DNA of 64,000 nucleotides from Acanthornis magna (lineage: Eukaryota > Chordata > Aves > Passeriformes > Acanthizidae). The stretch covers positions 15,962,501-16,026,500 of the forward strand of contig JAWUZG010000051.1 in assembly GCA_036785705.1 (NCBI GenBank), given 5' to 3'. The position numbers and the translations under genes are program-made. Positions 46,601 through 58,600 of the stretch are shown piece by piece. Positions within the stretch are counted from its first letter, which is position 1. Each line of letters starts with the position of its first letter. The notes under the pieces are model-generated. The model saw nothing but the letters and a program-made list of their open reading frames with translations. It did no database searches and was not told the origin of the DNA.

Positions 46601-49600
46601 CACAAGATGCTTGCTGCTGAGTTGGTTTTCTTTCTTTCCTCTGGCCCAGCAAGCAGAGGCAATGGGACTTTTGGGGATGTGGATGGGCAGGCCAGATGTG
46701 CAGGTCACCAGCTTTTTAGCCTGAAGGACAAGGGATGGACTTGTCACAGCAAAATCTCTGTGCCTCCTTTCCCCCTCACCCCGGCTTCTGGGTAGCACAC
46801 AATGCTTGCCAGATGCACAAACTCTCCAAACAACCACTGACTGTCCCCTCCCAGCTCTCCATCAGCATTCAGCAGAACCTGTCTGATTTTGCTGGCTATG
46901 CCCACAGAGAATCAGCTTGCTCCCTCCTCCTCCTCTTTCCCCTTTCCTCCCCTTTTCACCAGGGCTGCCCCGAAGGCAAATGCTCAGACCACCTTTATGT
47001 TACTGGTAAAGGAGGATGCAGTGTGGAAGTCTCAGTTAATTCTGGAACTGCTGCAGTTCCGTCAGATATTGCTGCATTTCCGTTTAAAAGAAGGGGGAGG
47101 AGGGAAAAAGGGAAAAAATGCTCCAGTACAATACATTTGCCAAGGCTGCTTAGGTGACCTACTGCTTTGCATATCAATATGCTTCTTGCAGAACCCCGCG
47201 GAGAGCAGCTCCTAGCACTGTATATTAATTTGCAAGATGAGAGAACTATCCTCCCTGAACTGATGGAAACTAGGATGTTTTCAGGTTCAGGCTGAGCAGG
47301 GCTTCCAGCCAACCTGGCCCCCTGGGAATGGTATTCTCTTACAGGTCGCTGAAAGGAGCCTGAGGAAAACACGATTTCTCAGGAGGTTTCAGGCTTGCTC
47401 TCTGAGTGTCTGCTACTCTGGGAACATTATAAAGGGGCTGCAAATGGCTGAAGGCTGAGCACCCCTGAGGACAACAATTCAGTCACCGTAATATGATATA
47501 TAAGAAAACAGGTATAGGGGCTTTGCCAGTCCACCTTTCCTGTACCTCCCAGGGTGTCACACTGCACTGAGGAAGGTACCTGTGCCTGCCAGGGCTGCTC
47601 AGTGCTGGTCACAGCCTGGGTGTGTGACAGTCAAGCCTTAGGGCTCCTGGGCTTTGCCATCCTGGCACCACTGTGTGAAGACTGATGAGCAGCCCCACTA
47701 CTCTTGCAGTTGTTAGAGGGGAGCATTAATATTTAACTCCCTCCCCAGGCCACAGGGCTGAACTGCTGGTTGCTGCCAAAAAACACCTCTGCGTTCACGC
47801 AGAGTTCAACAGAGCTGCTTCGTGCCCTCCTGTAGTATCTGAAGGGACTGTATTTACATTTCTGACAGTGCAAAACCAAGGTCTCTGTTATTCCTGCTTC
47901 CCTGGTGTGTCTCAGGCTTGCTGCAGGGCTTTTCCAAGTGCTGCAACCCTGGGATCTGCATCCACCCTGTCCTTTTAGCCGGGCTCAGACCATGGCAGCT
48001 GTAGGCAGAGCAGGCATGGGAGGACATGCAGGTCTGTTCCATCCGTGGGTCTCTTGGGAATTCATGGCCCTAGAGAGCCAGACTGTCACCCAGTAATGGA
48101 TTAATTCTTGCTTACTACCATGGTGGACAGTTCATGCCCAACAGGACATGCTTATTTAGGCCAAATCTGTGACACAGTTTAACTTGGCTGTGTTTCCCTT
48201 CCCCCCTCATCCATCTGCATCCTGACATGTTCTTTGAGCGTGGGCATTTATCACAAGGCATGTCAACCAAATGACTCCCCGTTTCATTCCCTAAGAATCT
48301 GAGGACCCAGTGAAAAAATTCGCAAGACACTCTGCAGATTTTAGAACATCCATGATTCAGGCAAAGTCAGACTGAATGTGAATGGTGCTAGCACACATCC
48401 ACAATATTGGTGCACAGTTTGTCCTATCCATCACCCTGTTGTTCTTGAGTCTGACTGAGTAAGTGATATTTGGGTTATTTCTCAAGTGCCTTAATGATGC
48501 AGAATGTAGTCAAAACAGGCATGCAGACTTAGGAGAGCAATTCCTCTCTGTGCTTCCCAGCCCACCACACAGTTAGTTAATGAAGCAAATCCAGGAGCTG
48601 TGAAAATGGTCTTTGGCAATATGCAAGCAGATCACTTGAAAAAGACTTAATGGATACAAAGAGCCTGGGGAAATGCATGGGGAAGCAATGGGTGGATTGT
48701 TTGGAGTGGTTTTGCATGTGTTTTCAAAATGGTCATGAGCTATGTGGTTTATTTTACAGTACCTGTCAGGATTTGGAAATGAACACGCTTCTGAGGATCC
48801 ACGCTGTCCAGGAGCTTTACCAGAGGGACAGGTACTGAGGTTTTTTTAAGTGCTTTATCAAAATACACTTTTGAGTGAATAACGAGTCCCTGGGCTTCTT
48901 TCCATCTTAACATGTTTCCTTTCTCTCTGCCACCATGAAAATCTCCAGGAACCTTCTTTATGCAAGACTGGAATAATAAGATGCTGGCAGAAGTCGGAAC
49001 TAAAGATTTCCATTCATACTTTCTATTTCAAAGTTATTTGTGAGCTTCCAAGTTTCACCTTGGGGGTTAAGATTTGCCTAAGTTATCTCTGCACAGGAAC
49101 AGGATTTTTTTCCTAAAAAGTCTGCGGTACAAGTGGCTCAGCCACACTGAGAAGGAAGACACCAGCTCTGGGATAAACCAGAGCAGAAGTTTGAAGATTG
49201 GCAGGGTGACATGCTTGTGCAGGAGAGGCAGCTTTCACAACTTCTGTAGGAATAGGTTTCAATGAAGCTGACATACAAGCCTTTGGCAGGGGAGCAGCTT
49301 CTTTGTAGGGAGGGGACATGTACACCTGTAGTAATAAACTGACAGATTCATTCTTAAAAGTAACTTCTGAACATGTTTGATGAATATAAATTATGTGGGG
49401 TCATTCTGTTTTAAGGAAAGGAATTGCAACCCATGTAGTGCTACCCTCTTGGTGCCCAGAGGCAAGAATTAAACTCTGAAGAATTAAAGCTCTCTCACCT
49501 CCTTTGTGCTGGTCTCCTTCACACCCGCATGCATTTTTAAGCTGCCGGTGACTTCCCTTGGATCTTCTGTAATCGTTTGGACTTGGATAGCAGCACCTCT

Positions 49601-52600
49601 CCTATGAAGACAGGCTGAGAGAGTTGGGGTTGTTCAGACTTGAGAAGAGAATGCTCCAGGGAGACTTTACAGCCCCTTCCAGTACTGAAATGGGGCTAGA
49701 AGGGAGCTGGAGGGGGACTTTTCACACAGTCATGTAATGGACAGGACAAGGGAGAATGACTTTAAACCAAAAGAAGGCAGGTTTAGATCAGATATTAAGA
49801 AGAAATTCTTTACTATGAGAGTGCTGCAACACTGGCACAGGTCACCCAGAGAAGTTGTGGTTATTCCATCCCTGGAAATATTTTAGGTCACATTGAACAG
49901 GGCTTCGAGAAACCTGGTCTAGTGGGAAGTGTCCTCGCTCATGGAAGGGGGGTTGGAACTAGATGATCTTTAGGGTCACTTCCAATCCAAGCCATTCTAG
50001 GATTCTGTGACTTGGTGCTCAGCCAATTACAACCCTTGGTGCTTCTCTTCACCATCTGTGCAAAGAGGTCTGTAGAATTAAGGTCAGATGGAGACCTTTT
50101 CACCTTTTGCTTTTCCTGAGTTTTCTGGATCTCCCCAGTTCTGATGTTTTACACATTATGTGGCAATGTGGACACTTAAAACACAACACAGGGACACATT
50201 AAATGCATATACATGTCCCCTAGGTCTGCATGGCAGCTGACAGTGTGCTCACAAGAAAGACAAACTGCTGTGCTGATTCAGGCTGGTATCTTGGCTGGTG
50301 CAGTGTCTTGTTTCCAAGGCTGACTAGAAAAGATATAAGATAGAGGCACCTTAAAACTGGAAGATCAATAGTGGTGGCTACTGGTCTAGAAAGGTGGTGG
50401 GCTGTGGTGGATGTTCTCTTTGAGGTTTTCCAGAGCAGCACCGCTTTTCAGAGGCAGACTCCTCCAGCTCCTGTCTGAGGTGCTCTCATCCAGACAGAGT
50501 CTGGACTCTGTGTCAAAAGAGTTAATAGAAAAATCTGAAAACAAGTTAGACAAAAAAAATCTTCAGTCCCAGGAGTGTATCCTTTTTCCGATGCAGTATT
50601 TATAAGACTGGCATCTTCCGTAGTGCTGGCTAAGATAAAAATTCCAAGGGTTATCGATCCCCCTGCTTCACTGCATACCCGTACTGACAAGATAGAGCAC
50701 GAGGGCTGGAAGCGACGTGCACTTTGAGAGCTTTAGCTTTCCCCTCTGTCCGCCTGTCAGGACAGGCTTTGATACCCTGTGGATGGCTGGTCTGCTCAGC
50801 AGCAGGATGAAAGGATGCTATACTAGACCTTGCAGGAGGGAGATGGGATAGCAAATGGTGTATGACTGTCCCACTGGGGTGTTTCCTGCAGTTTTTGGAT
50901 GCCTTTGCTTCTTACTGATCTCAAACAAATAGATGGTGGCCTACTTAGATCAAAATGCTTAGTTTCTGTTCTCTGAATAGAAGGAATCTATCCTCCAGTT
51001 TTGAACTCATAAGGTTTGCAAAAACCTGTGCTAGATGTACCCACGGCTCTGCATAGGGGAAAGTGCCCCCCACTTTTGTACTCCAAAGGAGGCCTCTCTG
51101 TGCAGAAACCCTGCAAGAAAGCAAAGGCTCCTACACAGGTCACTCATACTTTTGGGCAGCAAGCAGCACTGTGAGGAGGAAGCAGCATGACACCAAAATG
51201 CCTGCTTTGGGCACCAGTTCCATAGGAAGAGGGCAGGAGGAGAAAAGCGAATTCAGTGCTTTCAGCTGCTGTGAGTCTTTATCAGCCTTCTAGAAAGCCA
51301 GCCAGACATGATGCTCTGGGGTTACCCCTCTGAACACTTGGTCTGAGAAAAGTTTTTTCTCAATACCAGTCTGCTTTGCAGACTGTATTCATTGGGAATT
51401 GTTTCCTTCTCCCTGATACTCCTGTTTCTGACCCTGCTGAGCACTGCCCCTTGCAGCTTACTCTATTGCTGCCTCAGTGGCTGTGTTGACTCCATCGAGC
51501 ACTTTTGTGGCATGTGTGAATGGGGTTTGGGGTCTGGCTGGTGCCTCAGAGAAGCAAGAACACACAAGTACTGGAGCTGAAGTACAGCCTCAGGAGTGCA
51601 CAGCACCCCATGGCATCATGGTGCTGGATGCCCAGTACAGCACTCTGCCAGAGGCTTCAGAGCCAAGTTCCATGCCACTGACTCTCACTCCTTATTTTTC
51701 CTTCTCCTCCATCCAGAATAACCCTCAAGTTTGCCCATACGGCCTGTATGCGGAACAGCTTTCGGGCTCTGCCTTCACCTGTCCCCGGCCCACCAACAAG
51801 CGAAGGTACTGTGACCGCTGGCAGTGGGTGGGGGATGTGGCACTTGGAGTGAGCATTGAGGAGCAGTGGAGAGGCTTTCTGCAAGCATAGAAGGGTTAAA
51901 ATCCTCTACTGTACGCTGGGAGAGGGACAAGGACAGAAGACCACAAGGAGAGGGAGAGGGAGAGGGAGAGGGAGAGGGAGAGGGAGAGGGAGAGGGAGAG
52001 GGAGAGGGAGAGGGAGAGGGAGAGGGAGAGGGAGAGAAAAGGCTTTGGTGGGGCAAGTGGATTATGAAAATGCTGAGAAAGGAGTGATGGGGTGGGAAGG
52101 AAAGTGGTTTTCTGGGCAAGGTGAGGAAAGGGGGGATGTTCATAGAGACCACATGGTCCTGAGTAGGTTGTGTGTGCTGTGTGAAACAACCTTGGGTTTT
52201 CAGCCCTGATGCTATTATGGAAACATCACCCCTGCCACTGGCGCTGGTAAGCACCTGATGGACAATGTCAAAACCATTGAAAGGCTCTTTCCTCCTCCTA
52301 AGGGACGTTCCTGCACACTGGTTGGGGCCAGTGAGCTGCTAGCTCAGTCTGTTCCTATTTTGGGGCTGCCCAGGGCCTCAGAAAAGTGCCAGGCACCCAG
52401 CATGCTCTTTAACACCTCAGCAGTGCTGGGAACAGCTTGTTCCAGCCAGCAGCGAATTTCCCAGAGCTCTGTCCTGGTTGTCATGCTCCAGCCATCACCA
52501 GATTGCAGAAGATGGGTTTTTCTTTTTGCTTCTCCCACTGTGGCTCTTCTGTCCCTTTTGCTGCTTGTTCAAATGAAAGGCAAATGCATCAGCTGAGATG

Positions 52601-55600
52601 CCTCTGCTCTCCAGGATGCTGCCAGCTCTCAGTGTGCGTGGGAAAAGCATGAATCATTGTTTGCTGCACGAAGATGTCCTTGATGAAATTTTTCCAGCTC
52701 TCAAGGGAGAGCTCCCTCCTCCCCTCACCCACTTGCCCAAACTACAACCACCACTGTTAACACATCAAAGGCATTGGCAGTCCTGCCTAGCTCAGGCTTT
52801 CCTGATCACCTCTGCTCTCTCACCGCATTGAAAGCTCAGCTTTGGGCTTGGCTGCACTCATGCAGGCTGTGTGGATGCTCAGGTGGCAGGGTCCACAGCC
52901 ATAGCAGGCAGCAAGGAAGGAGAGCGATGGCTCCAGGCAATGATGGAGGCATGGGGGACCTCCTACAGCAGCAGGAAGCATCACATAAAATTCTGAGCTT
53001 TGATGCATGGGCACAGCCAGCCAAGCATAGGATGCTACTTTTTGTAATCCATCCAAATGCAGATACAGGCTGTGACCTTGTGTCTCCAGAGACCTCCTCT
53101 GTTCTTTCCATTGGACACTGCTTGTCCCTGTCTTGTCTGAGCTGCTTTATAGCTATGTTTAAACAAGCTTCTTTTTTCCAACTGCGAGATTGCTGTATTT
53201 CAGCCACAGAAAATCTGTATCTTTATTTTTTATATGCATATATGTGTATGGGTGAATGTAGACATAATTATATGTAAATACACATATAGACATTTGTCTA
53301 CATAAAGCAGGACATGTTTGTATTTAGAGCCCCTAATAAAAGCCATCTCTCTGGAAATCCCTGGCTGTGAGCTGTTTGATATTTAATTTTAATATTAATA
53401 TTATTGATTTGATATGTAATAAATCTTTTGTTCCAATTGCCACCCATGTAAATGTTATTCTAGGAGCTCAACCAGACAGCAGCTACCCAGAGGGTAGCTC
53501 TTAACCTCTTCCCCAGGCTAATCCAGGTGTTTTCCTTCTTTGTAGCTGGCTGTATCGAATCCTACCATCAGTTTGCCACAAACCCTTCAAACCTCTCGAG
53601 GAAGGCCACTTGACACATGACTGGGATGAAATTGAGCCTGACCCAAACCAGGTAACCATGCTGGAAGAAGCCCTGGTCCTGCCAGGAGGACAGTCAAATA
53701 TCAAACTAACCAAAAGTGCAAAGACACTGAGTTGCAAGAGGTCTGAGGGGAGCCGTGCATTCCTGGGGGTCAGGTCAGCTCAAGGGCAGGGTCGTGTCTG
53801 CCACCTGTTCATTGTTCCTCACCATGGTCACCCAAGGAAGGACAACCCTCAATCCTTGTTGCTTCCCATCTTGATCGTTGTGCTGCTTCCCAGCATGGCT
53901 AAAGTGCCACAGAGTTAGTGCTGTGCTACCTGGCATCTCTGGGGGGGGGGGGGGGTCCTGTTGGCCACCTTTTAATCCGCTCTCTCTTCTTCAGTGTCCC
54001 CCATCAAAATCTCATCATGTCCCAGCCCAGCAGGCAGAGTAGCAGTATGTCTCTGCCATCCATCCTCTCCTTCCCTGCACTTTTGGAGAGACTACTGGCT
54101 GCCAGCCCATTTCTCTGCTGCCCTCATGAGAAATCTCGCTTCATTCTGGAGAGTCACACAGAGAGATGGCATTTGTCTTCCTCTGTTACAGCCTTGCCAT
54201 TGTCTTTAATCATGATTTCTTCCCTGCCAGCCCCAGAACACTTGGCTTTGCTAATCTGCTGCCATTCTCCTCTCAACATCATGGGATGGTCATTGGTTTT
54301 CACTTCTCTCAGGTTTTGCCCTTTGATGCATCATGATTAGCTAATTTCCAGCCTCCCAGCAGCCTGACCATTTATCTAAATAATTTCCCAGATCTGCTGG
54401 AATATGTTTTCTAGCCATTGAACAAGGAGCAGTGACAGGCTCACATTTACCTGCCTCTGGTGCTCCTTCCCAGATGAAGCTCCAATGACTTCTGTTATCA
54501 CCTCATCCATCCTTGATGCCCTTTTGCATCCTAAATATACCTTTATGATTATTTATGATTACAGTAATTCCAAGATGCCCAGCTCTCAAGCATCTAAAGC
54601 CATTTACATGTCGTACCCATTTTGCCAAAGGAAACAGCAGCAAAGCTCCTGCCCACTCCCTCTCTTGCCACTTTCAATGGCAACCACCAGACCCAGAGGG
54701 GTTATTTCCTGGCAGTAAGTGGAAGCCACCTTCCTGCTTTCCTTCTTATCCTCTCTGAAGCAGAGCCAGAGACAAAGCTTAGTTTGTTGGAGAAGATCTA
54801 CTCTTCCCTGCAATGCTTTGTGTTTCACACAGGTACTTAGGGAGCTTCCCCAATCCTTATCCATCTAAGAAGATGGCCATACGGAGGCACCTTATGCAAA
54901 GCCCATTGAAGTCAATGGGAAAAAATACACTTTAACATTACCCAAGGATTATGGCAGAATTATAAAAGACACAGACAACAAAACAGAAAAGATGTCAAAC
55001 ATGATGAAAAAATATGGGGTGGCATCTGAGCAAGAAAGCTGAAAGAGAAAAAAGTTCTCTGGACTGGAACAGAGATATCCAAGGGAAGCTATGATTGAGA
55101 GGCAGGGAGAAAACAAACACCAATAACAAATGTCACAGTAAAAAACCAAAAAACCAAAAAACCAAAAAACCAAACCAAAACAAAACCCCCCAAACAAACA
55201 AAACCCCCCACAAAAAACCCCCAACCAAACGAAAAAATAACAAACAAAAAACCAACAAAAAACCCCAAACAAACATGAACTGTGGAACTTCTTGTCAGAG
55301 GATGCAGGTGGATTCAAATCCAATAAATATTTTGGACTCCTGTGGCACCTTCTGCCTGAGGACTTCAATAGGCTTTGCATGAAGTAATTAGTGCTGCTCA
55401 TGGCTCCTATTCATACAGGCAGAGCTATTTCTGCTTTGGATGCAAGGATAGCAAGGCAGAGCAAACAGGAATGTCATGTTTGGGTCACAGAGGGACTGAA
55501 TCATTCAGCATGGAGTGGAGCACAGGACCATGACAATTTGAGTGTGGAAAGCTGGCTCATCTGAATTTCTTTGTTCTCAACGGTGTTGTTAGTAATAGAG

Positions 55601-58600
55601 ACAGATTTTTAAAAGGGGGTTTTTTTTAACCTTGGCACGACACAGGCCTGCCAATTACTTTACAAATATATGACAAAAATTTTAAAAGCCCCCTAAATAT
55701 AAAAACAAACGAACAAAAATACTTGTAAACCAGATTATCAAGGCAATGAGGAAAGATAGAGCTACCTCAGCTAGCAGAAGGCAGGGAAGCAGGGGGAGGA
55801 CAGGGGTCTTCTTTCTTCAGAATTACCACTATTTGTGTTCTGACCACTGGAATCTCTTTCTTGATTTTTGTTTTCTGCAATCTAGCTGCGATGGAAACCT
55901 TTTGAGATTCCAAAAGCCCCTCAGAATAAGGTGGACTTTGTGAGCGTAAGTTGGGAAACCAGGGCATCTGGGCATCCTCCATCTCTGTTCCCCCTCAGGG
56001 GGTGACAGGGCACACAAGACGCACAGAATTGGGCTAATATTGGCAGTTTTGAAACCACTGGGCTTGCAGAGCATCTGTGGGAGGGGAGAGGATTGCAGAT
56101 TTCAAGCAACTGAGAGTGAGCTTGATTTTCTTCATTGACTTTCAAGGAACTCTTAAAGAAAAAATAAAAAAGCCCTAACCCGCAGTTTTCCCCAGAGTCT
56201 TGGCCAGAAAACACCCCCTTACATGAATTGTAAGAAACCCTTAGTATATTAAAGAGAAGCCAATGCATTTGACAAAAGGCCATACACAGAAAGTCTCGTG
56301 GCAGTGTGGGAAGTGGGAGAGGGGGTGAGTCCCAGCAAGGGGTTGGGGTGAGGGAAGGAAAGGGGGCTGCCCCTGCTCCCCTGCCTGCTGCTCACTCCTG
56401 GTGCTTTGGGTTTACCTGTAGGGGCTGTACACCCTGTGTGGGGCTGGTGAGCCCAGAGGACGCAATGGCATCGCTGTCCATATCTTTGTCTGCAACACCT
56501 CCATGATCGACAGGTCAGTACCTGCTGTGCTGGTGGCTCAGGCTGCTCCAGGCTGGCTGCCTGCATGTGTCCGCCTGCTGTCACCAACTTGAGTCCAGCT
56601 CCCAGCATCCCTGTTTGTCCTGTGTTCCTGTGTGCACAGGTAAACATGATCTCTGTGTCCATTAGCAGGTGTTTGTGCTCTGTGGTCAGGCACCGGAGGA
56701 GTGGGTGGGGAATCACCAAGAGAAGTAGGGAGCTGGACATGGTGCAACAAGAGGAGATATGTTGGATTTAGGTACTGTTGTCTCAGGGACTGGAGCTGCT
56801 CCTCAGAATTCAACACATGCAGCAGGCATTGCTGCTCCCTGCAGCAACTCAGGGGGGAAATCAGCCCCACTCCCCAGTTTACAACAACTGATGTGCCCCT
56901 AACTACAAAGGCAGGGACCTGGGAGAGGGCAGGAAACATCTTGCTCTCAGACTGAGCCATTTACTTAAGAGCTGGACTTGATGATCCTTGGAGGTCCCTT
57001 CCAACTCAGAAGATTCTGTGAATATGTGAAATTCTGCCATGTCAGTCTCCCAGCTCAAAACTCCCCAGCTGTGGCTGTGGTGTGCCCAAATGCATGGGGT
57101 TTATAGCACCTTGACCTTCCTGTTTCCCTTTTTCTTTAGATGCCTTTATAATTCGGATGGCGACTTCCTGATTGGTGAGTTGATGTTTTGGCTTCTTTTC
57201 TCCACCAGGTAGTTCTACCTTGGGGTACCATCTGCCTGCCTCTTTGTTCTTCCAGAGCCTTGGGCCCTACAGCCAAGATTTGGAGTAGAGGGTTGGCTTC
57301 GACCCCCTGCCATGCAGATTTGGTGGTCTGGCACCAGCTGGACTGTTGGGCAAGTTGCACTGCTCCTGTGCCAGACCACAACTCTTTGAGCAGTGACCCA
57401 GGTTCCTTGGCATGATTCTCAGGGATCATTTCCCAATGCTCCCCAGACTGGTATTAGACATGCCACAAGCAGAGGTTTTCTGGAAACCAGAACCTCATAA
57501 ACCTCACGATTTCTGAACAGCTTACAGTTAGATGCCTTGGTTGCTTCAGCCCAAGATTATTTGGCATGGCAGCTAAGCTCCCGTGCTGTGCCAGCCTCAG
57601 GCAACCAGACTGCCACAGTGAGTGTGGAGGTTGACACATAAAGTCCACACGTGCCGAAAAATATTCTGAGTGGTATCAGAAGTCAGATATTTGTTTGTAC
57701 CTTTCTTAAGTAAGGAACAGGAATGCCTTCGGGACACCAACAGGAACATTTGTCCCATCAAATAGCTATTAAATTGTTCTCACTCACCTCCCTCACTACT
57801 GTGAAGTAAAAGTGCCAGGGCAGGATTTGTAAATCTGCTAGTTTTTCAAGTCAAAATGTAAGCTCTTCTGTGCCAGAACAGTCATAGAAAACAATGCAGA
57901 TGTTAGCAGAGTATTGCTTCTACCCTCAGGAAGCAGTTATTCCCAGACATCTCACACTGCCACAGTCATGACTAAGATGGGTATGTGCCCTGTTTCACAT
58001 GTGAGACAGACAGGTATGGCCCCAAATATATTAAATCCCGTTTATTTGGACTGCGGTGCAAACCTTACATCAAGGGGACACAAAGTGATGGCTCATACAA
58101 GTACCTTCTGTGATGTGGAGATGATGGGGCTGGTCAGGAAGCTTTCATCCCAGCACAGGCGTCTGGGCTGCAAGACTCTGCATGGGAGCCCAGACTCCCT
58201 GTGTAGCTGTGTCAGAAAGGGCCCGTTGCTCTTCCTTGGATCCTGGGTGTTCTGGCAGGGACAGAGAAGGTGGCAATCATCACATTACTTCAGCTCCTCT
58301 GCCTTCATTTTGTTTCCACAGTGCCCCAGCAAGGAAAACTGCTCATCACAACTGAGTTTGGGAAGATGCTAGTTGAGCCCAATGAAATCTGTGTCATCCA
58401 GGTAAGCACTGAATGCACCTTGCCTGTGGCTCAGTGCCAGATGCTGGAGCAAGCCAACTCCTGCACTCAGCTGCTTGTGGTTTGTCAGCAAAGTCCTGGG
58501 AGGATCCTGTATTTTCCTTTATTTTCCAGCAAGGAATGCGTTTCAGTGTGGAGGTGTTTGGAGAGACCAGAGGCTACATCCTGGAGGTGTATGGGGCACA

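Larger units (their letters stand above)
53652..55885 (+). other. HGD: HGD intron 4
   Basis: A 2.2-kb intron with a run of 15 G at 53941-53955 and a C/A low-complexity tract at 55140-55275. No gene recognised. Confidence 0.85.

Noticed and set aside
46376..46837. 153-codon minus-strand frame in HGD intron 1
   Set aside because: Cys/Ala/Ser-rich with no domain, overlapped by equal-length frames on the other strand. Treated as noise.
51775..52254. Ser/Pro, Ser/Leu and Gly/Glu repeat proteins of up to 159 codons
   Set aside because: Direct translation of the AGAGGG hexamer array, which is open in all frames.
53220..53440. AT-rich, partly palindromic sequence with ATATGCATATATG and ATTAATATTATT
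   Set aside because: Short imperfect palindromes are expected in AT-rich intron DNA. No element ends or duplications were found.
55310..55330. GGATTCAAATCCAA, resembling a tRNA T-arm (B box)
   Set aside because: No A box or cloverleaf can be built upstream. Probably coincidence.
55095..55401. Lys/Asn/Pro-rich and Phe/Gly-rich frames
   Set aside because: Translation of the C/A low-complexity tract at 55140-55275.
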